Notes: generated by a model from the letters alone, not told the origin. A stretch of 13,593 nucleotides of DNA from Chloroflexota bacterium (GCA_003353825.1 PIVW01000109.1:1-13593); one strand, 5' to 3'; positions 1-7,256 are shown, counted from the first letter of the stretch. Numbers and translations are program-made.

Positions 1-69
1 AAAAGCAGTCTCCTTGTGTGTGTTTGGTTTTGTAATAAATGTCCAAATCTTACACGAGGTGCTGCTTTT
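1..69. repeat. Long imperfect palindrome at the window edge
   Basis: AAAAGCAG at 1-8 pairs with CTGCTTTT at 62-69. A 3/2 internal loop follows, then 12-20 pairs with 51-59 (nine pairs, two of them G-U), and TTTGG at 23-27 pairs with CCAAA at 43-47. That gives more than 20 pairs around a loop at 28-42. The stem may continue left of the window. The central stem is not GC-rich and no T-run follows, so it does not look like a standard intrinsic terminator. Confidence 0.5.
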
Positions 70-120
70 CTTCCTCATTCAATTGTTAACGTGCTTTCTT
101 CTACTACTGAACCATGCCCT

Positions 121-144
121 TTCTCCTTTATCAAACAAAGAGAG
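121..144. repeat. Small hairpin between the first two large palindromes
   Basis: Bases 126-129 (CTTT) pair with 137-140 (AAAG). After a single-base bulge at C125, bases 122-124 pair with 141-143, leaving a 7-nt loop at 130-136. It is short and AT-rich and could arise by chance. It is listed because it sits in a row of stronger palindromes. Confidence 0.25.
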
Positions 145-161
145 TGTTGGTAACTTGGTTT

Positions 162-230
162 GGTGGCGTGACGCAGTATGAGACATCCTGTGCGTCTTTC
201 ATTCCTGTTTAAAATGAATGTCACGCCACC
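162..230. repeat. Palindrome with possible three-way junction fold
   Basis: GGTGGCGTGAC at 162-172 is exactly complementary to GTCACGCCACC at 220-230 (11 bp). Inside it are two smaller perfect stems: GACGCA 170-175 with TGCGTC 191-196, and CATTC 200-204 with GAATG 216-220. With the outer stem shortened to 162-169/223-230, all three can coexist as a three-way junction. This suggests a structured RNA or a palindromic repeat unit. There is no T-tract, so a terminator is unlikely. Confidence 0.55.
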
Positions 231-315
231 TAGTCATTGGACTTTTGACAAAAGTGGAGCCAGCTTACAGAACTACGATGCAAGAAACGCCGACTTCGCT
301 GGTCAAAACAGCTTG

Positions 316-443
316 AAACCCCATGATTGACAAAACGAGCACTTTTATACCGAATTAACTTGGGGTTTGGGACGTTTAAGGAAATCTACTCAAACCCCGG
401 AATAATTCAAGGACAGTGAATTTCCGGGGTTCTCTGGGATTTC
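316..443. promoter_or_regulatory. Four-segment alternating hairpin region
   Basis: Four mutually complementary segments occur in order: AAACCCCA (316-323), TGGGGTTTG (361-369), CAAACCCCGG (391-400) and CCGGGGTT (424-431). Segments 1:2, 2:3 and 3:4 can each form 8-10 bp helices, so two alternative folds exist. The 3:4 hairpin extends to AACCCCGGAA 393-402 with TTCCGGGGTT 422-431, then across a 6x6 internal loop to GAAATC 381-386 with GATTTC 438-443. The arrangement resembles an attenuator or riboswitch expression platform. However, no T-run follows and the next start codon is over 400 nt away, so a regulatory role is only a suggestion. Confidence 0.35.
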
Positions 444-461
444 GCGTGGTTCTGATTATTT

Positions 462-505
462 CCACACTATATCTAGGCGCTGGCACAACCAGCCACTAGG
501 TGTGG
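462..505. repeat. Nested hairpin
   Basis: CCACAC 462-467 pairs with GTGTGG 500-505, CTAG 473-476 with CTAG 496-499, and GCTGG 479-483 with CCAGC 489-493 around the loop CACAA. A 5-nt bulge (468-472) and a 2x2 internal loop separate the helices. This makes 15 pairs in 44 nt. Confidence 0.45.
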
Positions 506-515
506 GGGCATCATC

Positions 516-545
516 GACTGAAATTCGTGATCGTCACGCGAAGTC
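516..545. repeat. Short hairpin
   Basis: CGTGA 526-530 and TCACG 534-538 pair around a 3-nt loop (TCG). GACT 516-519 and AGTC 542-545 close the outside. It continues the run of palindromes that precedes the surface-protein gene. Confidence 0.35.
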
Positions 546-556
546 CCAAAGAGCCA

Positions 557-574
557 TAATCCTGTTAATCCTGT
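557..574 (+). repeat. Two tandem copies of a 9-mer
   Basis: TAATCCTGT occurs twice head to tail (557-565 and 566-574). From memory, similar TAATCCTGT-type tandem motifs turn up between genes in several unrelated bacterial groups. I attach no function to it. Confidence 0.5.
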
Positions 575-878
575 CTATTCTTTGATTGGTACTGGCTCGT
601 CCAGGTCAGGGTGGTTTACCAAAGAAAATGTGCAGGCAGACCACGGATATTTGCTTAAATATAACGAATTGTTATCTTCGCCAAAGACTTGGCCATTTTA
701 GCGCGTCTTTTGTCCCGAGAATCCGTCTTGGATTATAGATGAAATGGGCGGTCAGTTAACGAAAAGCACCCATCTCTATTCTGCTCATAAAACTTCGACA
801 CCTGAACCGAACCGTTTTCCACCATGTGAAGCGTTATCGCAACGCGCAATCCAGACCGGCTCATCAGGAGCAAATACA

Positions 879-3800
879 GTGTGGCGCTACCAAGGTACTA
901 TCGTAACCAATCGAATCAAATTGTTTCTGACATTGCTCATTCTCTTACTGGGGGGAGTGGCTACAATGTCCAGTCTGGCGATCTCTCTCGCACCATCAGG
1001 GACCATATCACTTGACCTGAGCCCCGGCGCCTCAGTGGCTATCTTGCCCGGCGAAATCGAGACAATTACGTGGGATATTGTACCGAGCCAGGGCGTACCA
1101 CCCATCAGCCAACAGTTTACGATTGTCAATCAAGACGATGACCTGATCGATAGCGCCACCTATGATGGCTCAGATGGTCTCAATATCACCCGCCCGTACA
1201 CGCTACCACCCACATATCAGGTGCCCGTTGGTGTGCCATTTGAACGATATACTGCCAGAATCGTCTATATTTCTGCGCAAGGCGAAGAATCTAGTGCCCA
1301 GGCCATTTTCTTTGTGAGCCAAGAAACCGGCGCTCTGCGGATATTCAAATTCGAGGACAAAGATCTGAATGGGATTTATGATGGTGGCGAACCGCCCAGA
1401 CCGGGTGTGGATTTTGAGATTCAATTCCCATCACCTTTTGAATCGACTGTGTTCTTTGCGACGACGGATATCAATGGTGAGATCGTTTACCCGCAACTCG
1501 GCACAGGTGACTACACAATCCAGGAGATCGTACCTCCAGGCTATACGCCTACGACCCCGGATTCACAGATCGCGACAATCGTCAAAGATCAAACCACATC
1601 TGTAGAATTTGGCAACGCCCTTTTACCCGGTGGACTGACAGTTTTAAAGTACGAGGACCTCGATGGGGATGGGCAGCATGACGATGGCGAACCCCCTTGG
1701 GAGGGTGTCGAGATCATAGCTGAGTCCGCTTGCGGGCAGAACGTCGAAGGTGAGACGGGTAGCGACGGCATTGTTTCGCGGTCTGGACTCTGTGTAGGCG
1801 CCTGGACTGTTAGCGAGACCGTGCCGGAGAATTCTGTTGCGACAACACCCACGTCGGTTTCAACGACGATTGCTTCGGAACAAACAGCATCGGTCACATT
1901 CGGGAATCAACGCTTGGGCAATCTGGAGATATTCTATTTCGAGGACAAAGATGGTGATGGTTTTCAGGATCCCATCGATCTACCTTGGCCTGGGGTAAAA
2001 GTAACGTGGAGCAATGAGTGGGGAGACACGGCAACCTGTACAACCGATGCGCAGGGCGAATGCTCGTACTCCGACTTGCCTGTAGGCGATTACGATGTTT
2101 CAGCTTCTGTGCCAGTGAATGCAGTCCCGACACTACCTACGTTGCAAAGTGCGACTGTGGTAGCTGGTGAAACCGCGGCTGTCGAATTTGCGGCACGGCG
2201 TTTGGGCGAACTGAGGATTTTCAAATTCGAAGACCGCAATGGCAATGGTGACCAGGATGATGGCGAACCCCCTTGGCAAGATGTGGAAATGGCGTGGATG
2301 AATGAGTGGGATGAAGAGGCGACTTGCAGTACCGATGCCCAAGGTTTCTGTTACTTCCCGGATGTACCTATAGGTTCGTACTCAGTTACTGAAAGTGTGC
2401 CGGACAATGCGATACCGATCTCCGACGTTACCCTAAATGAAACTGTCAGCCATGGCACGACCACAACCGTAACCTTTGCCAACCGCAAACTGGGCAACCT
2501 CAGCGCCTATACTTTTTATGACAGCAATGGCGATGGCATTCAAAATGGCCAAGATATGCCCCATCCGGACATCGACCTGATGTATTTGAATGAGTTTACT
2601 GAACAGGATAGCGGGATCACAAATCTCTTTGGTTTAAAGGTTTGGTTGGGTCTAGCTGCCGGTGACTATATCGTTACAGCCATGCCCCCAGAAAACTGTG
2701 TAATAACGACTGAGGCTGCGATCATGACGACCGTGTTGTGGGATAGAACCACCCATGTGCAATACGGCATCCGCTGTCTGCTCTTTTTGCCATTGGTGTT
2801 GAGAGAGTTTCCTGAAGCGACGCCGACCCCTACGCCAACTCTAACGCCTTCCTCGACACCCACCCTTACACCCTCTTCGACTCCTACCCTTACACCCTCT
2901 TCGACTCCCACCCTTACGCCCTCTTCGACACCCACCCTTACACCCTCTTCGACACCCACCCTTACACCCTCTTCGACTCCCACCCTTACACCCTCTTCGA
3001 CTCCCACCCTTACACCCTCTTCGACTCCTACTTTGACGCCAACTGACACGCCTACGGCCACACATACTCCAACAGCAACTGACACTGCCACTCCCACACA
3101 TACTCCAACAGCAACCAACTTTCCCACTCGGACACCCACCCCTACCCACACAGCTACACCCCCGCCGACCGATATTCCGATCACTCATCCCAAAGGCATA
3201 GCCATCGACGAAAGGGGCAATCTCCTCTTTATCAATAGCCAAGACCAAGAAAAGACTTACAAAGTTGATGGTGGTAACAGTGGGATACTCGGGACTGCCC
3301 CTGTGGGCGCGCTCCCCTTCGGGATCGACGTCAACCCTCTCACTCAAAAGGTCTACAGCGTCAACTTCGGCGGTGACAGCATCTCCGTTTTCCATGAAGT
3401 CACTTTGACAGCGATCAAGACAATCCACTTCGCTGCCGGGAGTGAGCCCACCCATGCTGTCGTCGACCGGCTGCATAACCGCATCTACGTGACCCTGCAC
3501 GGCAGCGACCAAATGGCAGTCATAGACGGCGCGAACGACAACGTCGTCAAGTATATCGGTGGCCTACAGGGGGCGTTTGATCTGGTCTTAGACACCGTAC
3601 ACAACCAGATCTTCGTCTCGGCTCGCAATGGCAACTACGTCGCCGTTATCGACAGGAATACCCTCGATGAGATCCAATCACGCCGTGCCTTCACTGGTGG
3701 TGAGACTTTTTCCTTAGCCTTCGATCCTGTCTTGAGCCAGCTCTATGTCATCTACGCACCTGATAGTTTGACCGGGCAGGCGGAAATCGCGAACATCTAT

Positions 3801-4142
3801 TCGCCTCAGCTAATACCTGCTGCTGTAAACGGTAACCCCAACAAGATTGCAGTCTTTGAAGTCAAGCCAAACGAATTTGGCCGTATCACGACGCTAACAG
3901 TCGAAGAGGCTGGGCCACAGGGCGGTGTCGGCATCGCTGTCAATCCCACCACGAACAATGTCTTCGTCAGCAACTCAGCCGACAACTCGCTCTCTGTGAT
4001 CGACGGTGTGTCGTTGCAAACGGTGGAAGTCGTGCCCATGCCCGGCGATCCCGGCAGCGTCGCTGCCAACCCGGTCACTAACTTGGTCTATATCAGCAAT
4101 CGCGCAGCCAACGTCGTGCATCTTGTTGTGGATATCTGGTAG
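879..4142 (+). CDS. Exported multidomain surface protein: SdrD/SpaA-like repeats, Thr-Pro linker, YVTN-type beta-propeller
   Basis: The predicted product is 1087 aa, probably exported and cell-surface exposed. I chose the GTG at 879 because AGGAG (866-870) lies 8 nt upstream and the protein then begins with an export signal (R12, K14, hydrophobic 15-26). The ATG at 744 lacks an RBS and adds 45 nondescript residues. Residues about 36-150 look like a beta-sandwich. Five repeats of about 96 residues start near 151, 251, 347, 443 and 539, each opening with G-x-L-x-(I/V)-(F/Y)-x-(F/Y) and a Ca-loop-like acidic motif (EDKDLNG, EDLDGDG, EDKDGDG, EDRNGNG, YDSNGDG). This matches SdrD B-like/Cna-B/SpaA-type domains. 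FLPLVLR follows near 640, then a TPTLTPSS linker (652-723) and further Thr/Pro-rich sequence. Residues about 768-1087 contain seven blades with YVTN-like strands (YSVNFGGDSISVF, YVTLHGSDQMAVID, FVSNSADNSLSVID). No LPxTG motif or transmembrane anchor is seen at the C-terminus. Adhesion or scaffolding is likely; the ligand is unknown. Confidence 0.85.
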   Translation: MWRYQGTIVTNRIKLFLTLLILLLGGVATMSSLAISLAPSGTISLDLSPGASVAILPGEIETITWDIVPSQGVPPISQQFTIVNQDDDLIDSATYDGSDGLNITRPYTLPPTYQVPVGVPFERYTARIVYISAQGEESSAQAIFFVSQETGALRIFKFEDKDLNGIYDGGEPPRPGVDFEIQFPSPFESTVFFATTDINGEIVYPQLGTGDYTIQEIVPPGYTPTTPDSQIATIVKDQTTSVEFGNALLPGGLTVLKYEDLDGDGQHDDGEPPWEGVEIIAESACGQNVEGETGSDGIVSRSGLCVGAWTVSETVPENSVATTPTSVSTTIASEQTASVTFGNQRLGNLEIFYFEDKDGDGFQDPIDLPWPGVKVTWSNEWGDTATCTTDAQGECSYSDLPVGDYDVSASVPVNAVPTLPTLQSATVVAGETAAVEFAARRLGELRIFKFEDRNGNGDQDDGEPPWQDVEMAWMNEWDEEATCSTDAQGFCYFPDVPIGSYSVTESVPDNAIPISDVTLNETVSHGTTTTVTFANRKLGNLSAYTFYDSNGDGIQNGQDMPHPDIDLMYLNEFTEQDSGITNLFGLKVWLGLAAGDYIVTAMPPENCVITTEAAIMTTVLWDRTTHVQYGIRCLLFLPLVLREFPEATPTPTPTLTPSSTPTLTPSSTPTLTPSSTPTLTPSSTPTLTPSSTPTLTPSSTPTLTPSSTPTLTPSSTPTLTPTDTPTATHTPTATDTATPTHTPTATNFPTRTPTPTHTATPPPTDIPITHPKGIAIDERGNLLFINSQDQEKTYKVDGGNSGILGTAPVGALPFGIDVNPLTQKVYSVNFGGDSISVFHEVTLTAIKTIHFAAGSEPTHAVVDRLHNRIYVTLHGSDQMAVIDGANDNVVKYIGGLQGAFDLVLDTVHNQIFVSARNGNYVAVIDRNTLDEIQSRRAFTGGETFSLAFDPVLSQLYVIYAPDSLTGQAEIANIYSPQLIPAAVNGNPNKIAVFEVKPNEFGRITTLTVEEAGPQGGVGIAVNPTTNNVFVSNSADNSLSVIDGVSLQTVEVVPMPGDPGSVAANPVTNLVYISNRAANVVHLVVDIW
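2832..3047 (+). repeat. 24-bp coding minisatellite (TPTLTPSS)
   Basis: Eight in-frame 24-bp units (2832-3023) encode TPTLTPSS, and a ninth, degenerate unit (3024-3047) encodes TPTLTPTD. Inner units differ mainly at synonymous third positions (ACA/ACT, CCC/CCT, ACA/ACG), which points to recent slippage or unequal exchange. The period is a multiple of three, so copy-number change would alter linker length without a frameshift. The linker is Thr/Ser/Pro-rich, extended and probably O-glycosylatable. Confidence 0.9.
3060..3115 (+). repeat. Second, shorter direct repeat in the Thr-Pro linker
   Basis: A 20-nt sequence starting ACACATACTCC occurs at 3060-3079 and again, identically, at 3096-3115 (36-nt period). 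It encodes THTPTAT twice. It lengthens the same mucin-like linker but derives from a different unit than the 24-bp array. Confidence 0.7.
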
Positions 4143-4178
4143 ATCCATGGCTCAACTGTATCATCTCAATAATCAGGG

Positions 4179-4233
4179 GTAGGGGCACGGCCTTGCGCCT
4201 GCCTTTCGGGCGACCGCAAGGGTGTGCCCCTAC
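4179..4233. repeat. Long palindromic element with GTAGGGGCAC ends
   Basis: GTAGGGGCAC 4179-4188 is perfectly complementary to GTGCCCCTAC 4224-4233. After a 2x2 mismatch, CCTTGCG 4191-4197 pairs with CGCAAGG 4215-4221. GCC 4201-4203 can pair with GGC 4209-4211 at the tip. About 20 pairs fit in 55 nt. From memory, GTAGGGGC.../...GCCCCTAC palindromes recur as dispersed intergenic elements in Chloroflexota and cyanobacteria, so this is probably one copy of a REP-like family. Confidence 0.65.
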
Positions 4234-4255
4234 AGCCAATTGCCCCGACAACTCA

Positions 4256-4290
4256 ACAGGCCTTGCTCTCCTATTGGAGGCAAAGCCTGT
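4256..4290. repeat. Bulged hairpin, 14 bp
   Basis: ACAGGC 4256-4261 pairs with GCCTGT 4285-4290, TTGC 4263-4266 with GCAA 4280-4283, and CTCC 4268-4271 with GGAG 4276-4279 around a TATT loop. One C/A mismatch and one T bulge interrupt the stem. It could act as an RNA-stabilising 3' hairpin for the surface-protein transcript or as part of a kinase leader. With no T-run after it, a classical terminator is doubtful. Confidence 0.5.
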
Positions 4291-4381
4291 ATTGCATCTC
4301 AAAGCCATCGAGCGATCATTCTCCAGGCTCTCGAACAGCGTCGTATTGGAGCCAGAGTCAGCCACCCGGCTGGAGCATTAT

Positions 4382-4410
4382 TTGCGAGTATCGCCAGCAA
4401 ACGCTAGGAT
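4382..4410 (+). promoter_or_regulatory. Candidate sigma70-type promoter for the kinase gene
   Basis: TTGCGA (4382-4387) and TAGGAT (4405-4410) are separated by exactly 17 nt. Each matches the consensus at four of six positions. Transcription would begin near 4417, ahead of the RBS at 4445-4450. Two 4/6 boxes can occur by chance, so this is only a candidate. Confidence 0.3.
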
Positions 4411-4457
4411 ACACGCCCGCAACCGTTCACTGCTGAAGGGATTCGGAGGTTCACTTC

Positions 4458-7256
4458 GTGCGCTTGCCAAGCCATTTTCAATTCAAGGGAAGGGGATTGT
4501 CACTGCGCCGCAATCTGGGTATTCAGATGCTCGCGCTCTATATGCTGTTTATTGGTCCAGTGCTGGCAGGCGCCTTGATTTTCAATACATTAGCGCGCAT
4601 GCGTCTAACAGCAGATGTCAAGTCCGCAGATCTGGCTCTGGCGCAGGCTATCGCCCTGGAAACAGGGGCTGCCCTACAAAATGCTGAGCAAACGGTTGTC
4701 AATCTCGCCCAACAGCCACCGATCCGTACAGCCGACATCGCCGCAATGCGCCAGATATTCGGCCATGTGGCAGCGGCTCGCAACGATATAAACCTGATTT
4801 ATCGACTGGATGATCATGGGGTGATGGTCTATCATTACCCCGAAGGGGAACGGAGTACCGTCGGTTTCAATTTTTCGTTCCGGCAGTATTATCAGGACGC
4901 GCTGCGCACCGCCGAACCGAGATTCTCTAGCGGACGCCTCTCGCCGACAACGGGAAAACCGGTTGCCACAGTCGTCATGCCCTTATATGACGAAGAGGAC
5001 GTTTTTCTAGGCATCATTGCCACCAATCTGGCACTAGAAAAATTGAGTGAAACGCTCGCAAAGATGGCAAGAACACAGCCGGCAGGCATGCTGATCACCA
5101 TCATAGATCAGGCAGGTCAAGTCATCGCCTATCCAGGTTTGCTGCAAGCCGAATTGCCTGATGATATGCTGTTGCCTGAGCAACCGGAGGAAGATGAAGG
5201 ATTGCCAAAAATGTTACTGCCCGATTGGGACAGATGGCAGGATGGCGTTGTTACCGCGGTGCTGGCAGGTGAGACCGGAGCAGTTGTTTCGCAAGCGCCA
5301 GATGGCAGCGAATGGCTTCGCTCCTATGTGCCGATTCTGGTGGCGGGTTGGGGGGTGCTGGTACAGCGTCCCACCGAGGTAGCCTTTGCCACGATCGACA
5401 GATTCCACCGCATGTTGATTGCCTCCATCATCCTTTATCTTATTGGCGGCGTTATCTTTTGGCTGTTACTTTCCAGACGCGTGATTGTTCCCCTAGAGCA
5501 ATTAGCCGAATTCAGTCGCAGGGTGGGGAATCCGCAACCGGGTCGGGATCGGCATCAGATTGACCTGGCGCCCTGGTCGCAGCGGCAGGATCAGATCGGG
5601 CATCTGGCGACCTCACTCACCACCATGGCCGAAAATATCGACCGCCGATTCATCGAGCAATCGACCTTGCTGGAAACCGGCCGGGCGGTCGTCAGCACTC
5701 TGGAGACCTCGGAGGTGATCGAGAGCATACTCGATGCCGTGCAGCGCCTGCTGTCTGTGGAGCGCTGCGCCATCGTCACCCTGGATGAACGACTGGGCGT
5801 ATTTCGCATTCGGGCCAGCCGGGGTCTGCCGGAGGATTATGTGCGTAACCTGCGCATTGAGCCATCAGATCCGAAATCGCCTGCAGTGCGAGCGTTGCGT
5901 ACACAGACGCAGGTACTGATTAGCGATACAGAGACAGAAGCAAGTTACCAAGCATTACGTATCCGTGCTCGCGAAGAGGGATATCGCTCGCTGCTGGCCG
6001 TGCCCCTGCTCACCCAGCACGCCCCACCCGCTGTCCTCGTCCTATATAATCCTGAACCCCACCACTATGCCGACACAGAACTGGAGCTTATCGCCAGCTT
6101 TGCCAACCACGCTGCTATGGCCATGGAAAACGCCGCCCTCTATAGCCGTTCCGACGCCCAGCTTCAAGAGCAAACGAGGCGGCTGGAGGCGATCGTAGAG
6201 AGCTTGAACGATGGCCTGATATTAGAGGGTCTGGGCGGGCGCGTGTTGTTCTGCAATCAGCGCGCTGCCGACCTGCTTGGCATCCGCCGTTCCCTGGTGC
6301 GAAGACGTGATGCCTCCACGCTCATCGAAGCCCTGTTATCATCAGCCAACGATGCCCAGGCCGCGGAACAAGCGGTCCTCGCAGCCAGACAGGGCAAGGG
6401 CGCAAGGACAGTTGACTTTACACGAACAGGGCACGACGGCCGGCCGCAGGATTTACGCAGTCACTTCTTCGAAGTCACAGATGCGCGCGGAGAACTGATC
6501 GGCCGTGGCCAGCTTTGGCAGGACATCACTCACGACAAAGACGTGGACCGCATGAAATCGGCCCTGGTGTCCACGGTTTCGCATGAACTGCGTACACCGT
6601 TGGCCGCTATCAAAGGCTATGCTACCACCCTGCTGGCCGAAGATGTGGAGTGGGACGGCGCTACCCAGCGCCAGTTTTTACAGACCATTAGTGATGAGAG
6701 TGATCGCTTGGCAGTGTTTGTCAACAATCTTCTTGATCTTTCACGGTTGGAGGGAGGCTCGCTGCAAATTCATCTGGAACCTTATCACGTGGGCGAGCTC
6801 ATCCACGAGGCAGTGCAGCGTGAAGAACCCAGACTGAGTACGCGCCTGAACCTCGACATCGATCCTGATCTGCCGGTGATGGCGCTGGATGGCCCACGTG
6901 TCGAAACAGTGCTGCGAAATTTGTTGGAAAATGCCGACAAATACGCCCCGCCAGACACCGCAGTAGAGCTTAGCGCCCAGCGCCGCAATGGTGATGTAGT
7001 CGTGTGGATTCGAGATTATGGTCCGGGCGTACCCAAGGAACTACACGGCAAGATCTTCGACCGCTATTATCGGGCAGAGATGAGCCGTACCAGGGGAATG
7101 GGCGGCGCCGGTCTGGGATTGGCCATCTGCAAAGGTTTTGTAGAGGCGCACGGCGGCCGCATATGGGTACAGGATGGCCATCCGGGCTCGGTATTCGCCT
7201 TCTCATTGCCTATCGAACAACATGAATCTGCCGCTCCGACAAAACCAAAGGTTTGA
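4458..7256 (+). CDS. Membrane sensor histidine kinase: dCache-HAMP-GAF-PAS-HisKA-HATPase_c
   Basis: This 932-aa kinase starts at GTG, with GGAGGT (4445-4450) 7 nt upstream. Transmembrane helices lie near 20-43 and 319-338, and the stretch between them (about 45-315) reads as a double-Cache extracytoplasmic sensor (RQYYQDALR, then TTGKPVATVVMPLYD). HAMP covers about 340-395, GAF about 405-560 and PAS about 573-690. The HisKA H-box is SHELRTP with phospho-acceptor H709. HATPase_c shows an N-box (NLLENADKYA, 821-830), G1 (DYGPGVP, 853-859), an F-box near IFDRYYR (866-872) and G2 (GGAGLGLAI, 882-890). All catalytic boxes look intact. By eye, two positions I would expect to be Asp in amino acid-binding dCache proteins are S162 and N190, so the ligand may not be a standard amino acid. 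It lies 3 nt from a response-regulator gene, its evident partner. Its influence on the downstream transporter is inferred from position. Confidence 0.93.
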   Translation: MRLPSHFQFKGRGLSLRRNLGIQMLALYMLFIGPVLAGALIFNTLARMRLTADVKSADLALAQAIALETGAALQNAEQTVVNLAQQPPIRTADIAAMRQIFGHVAAARNDINLIYRLDDHGVMVYHYPEGERSTVGFNFSFRQYYQDALRTAEPRFSSGRLSPTTGKPVATVVMPLYDEEDVFLGIIATNLALEKLSETLAKMARTQPAGMLITIIDQAGQVIAYPGLLQAELPDDMLLPEQPEEDEGLPKMLLPDWDRWQDGVVTAVLAGETGAVVSQAPDGSEWLRSYVPILVAGWGVLVQRPTEVAFATIDRFHRMLIASIILYLIGGVIFWLLLSRRVIVPLEQLAEFSRRVGNPQPGRDRHQIDLAPWSQRQDQIGHLATSLTTMAENIDRRFIEQSTLLETGRAVVSTLETSEVIESILDAVQRLLSVERCAIVTLDERLGVFRIRASRGLPEDYVRNLRIEPSDPKSPAVRALRTQTQVLISDTETEASYQALRIRAREEGYRSLLAVPLLTQHAPPAVLVLYNPEPHHYADTELELIASFANHAAMAMENAALYSRSDAQLQEQTRRLEAIVESLNDGLILEGLGGRVLFCNQRAADLLGIRRSLVRRRDASTLIEALLSSANDAQAAEQAVLAARQGKGARTVDFTRTGHDGRPQDLRSHFFEVTDARGELIGRGQLWQDITHDKDVDRMKSALVSTVSHELRTPLAAIKGYATTLLAEDVEWDGATQRQFLQTISDESDRLAVFVNNLLDLSRLEGGSLQIHLEPYHVGELIHEAVQREEPRLSTRLNLDIDPDLPVMALDGPRVETVLRNLLENADKYAPPDTAVELSAQRRNGDVVVWIRDYGPGVPKELHGKIFDRYYRAEMSRTRGMGGAGLGLAICKGFVEAHGGRIWVQDGHPGSVFAFSLPIEQHESAAPTKPKV

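Larger units (their letters stand above)
1..878. other. Gene-poor, palindrome-rich intergenic region
   Basis: I see no coding region with a credible ribosome binding site here. The stretch holds a series of imperfect palindromes, listed separately, that would fold as RNA on either strand, plus a tandem 9-mer at 557-574 and a small operator-like palindrome (ATAAC-GAATT-GTTAT) at 661-675. A TATAAC hexamer at 660-665 resembles a -10 box, but I find no good -35 at the right distance. The concentration of structure between 1 and 545 contrasts with the plain sequence from about 676 to 860. It could be a structured non-coding RNA, a cluster of dispersed palindromic elements, or a decayed mobile element. 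The sequence alone does not decide between these. Confidence 0.6.
4143..4457. other. Intergenic region between surface-protein gene and kinase gene
   Basis: No supported gene lies here; open frames crossing it have no start context and overlap the real kinase gene. It holds a long GC-rich palindrome (4179-4233), a bulged hairpin (4256-4290), a weak CAGCC/GGCTG hairpin at 4359-4372, a candidate promoter (4382-4410) and the kinase RBS GGAGGT (4445-4450). None of the hairpins has a following T-run, so I cannot call a terminator for the upstream gene with confidence. Confidence 0.6.

Noticed and set aside
2666..3512. Two long minus-strand open frames rich in Gly-Val-Glu and Arg-Gly-Cys repeats
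   Set aside because: They are the antisense reading of the 24-bp Thr-Pro minisatellite and flanking surface-protein gene. They have low-complexity products and no independent start signal.
4193..4687. 164-codon + strand frame upstream of and into the kinase gene
   Set aside because: It crosses two hairpins and overlaps the kinase N-terminus in a different frame. No RBS is present and the product shows no domain.
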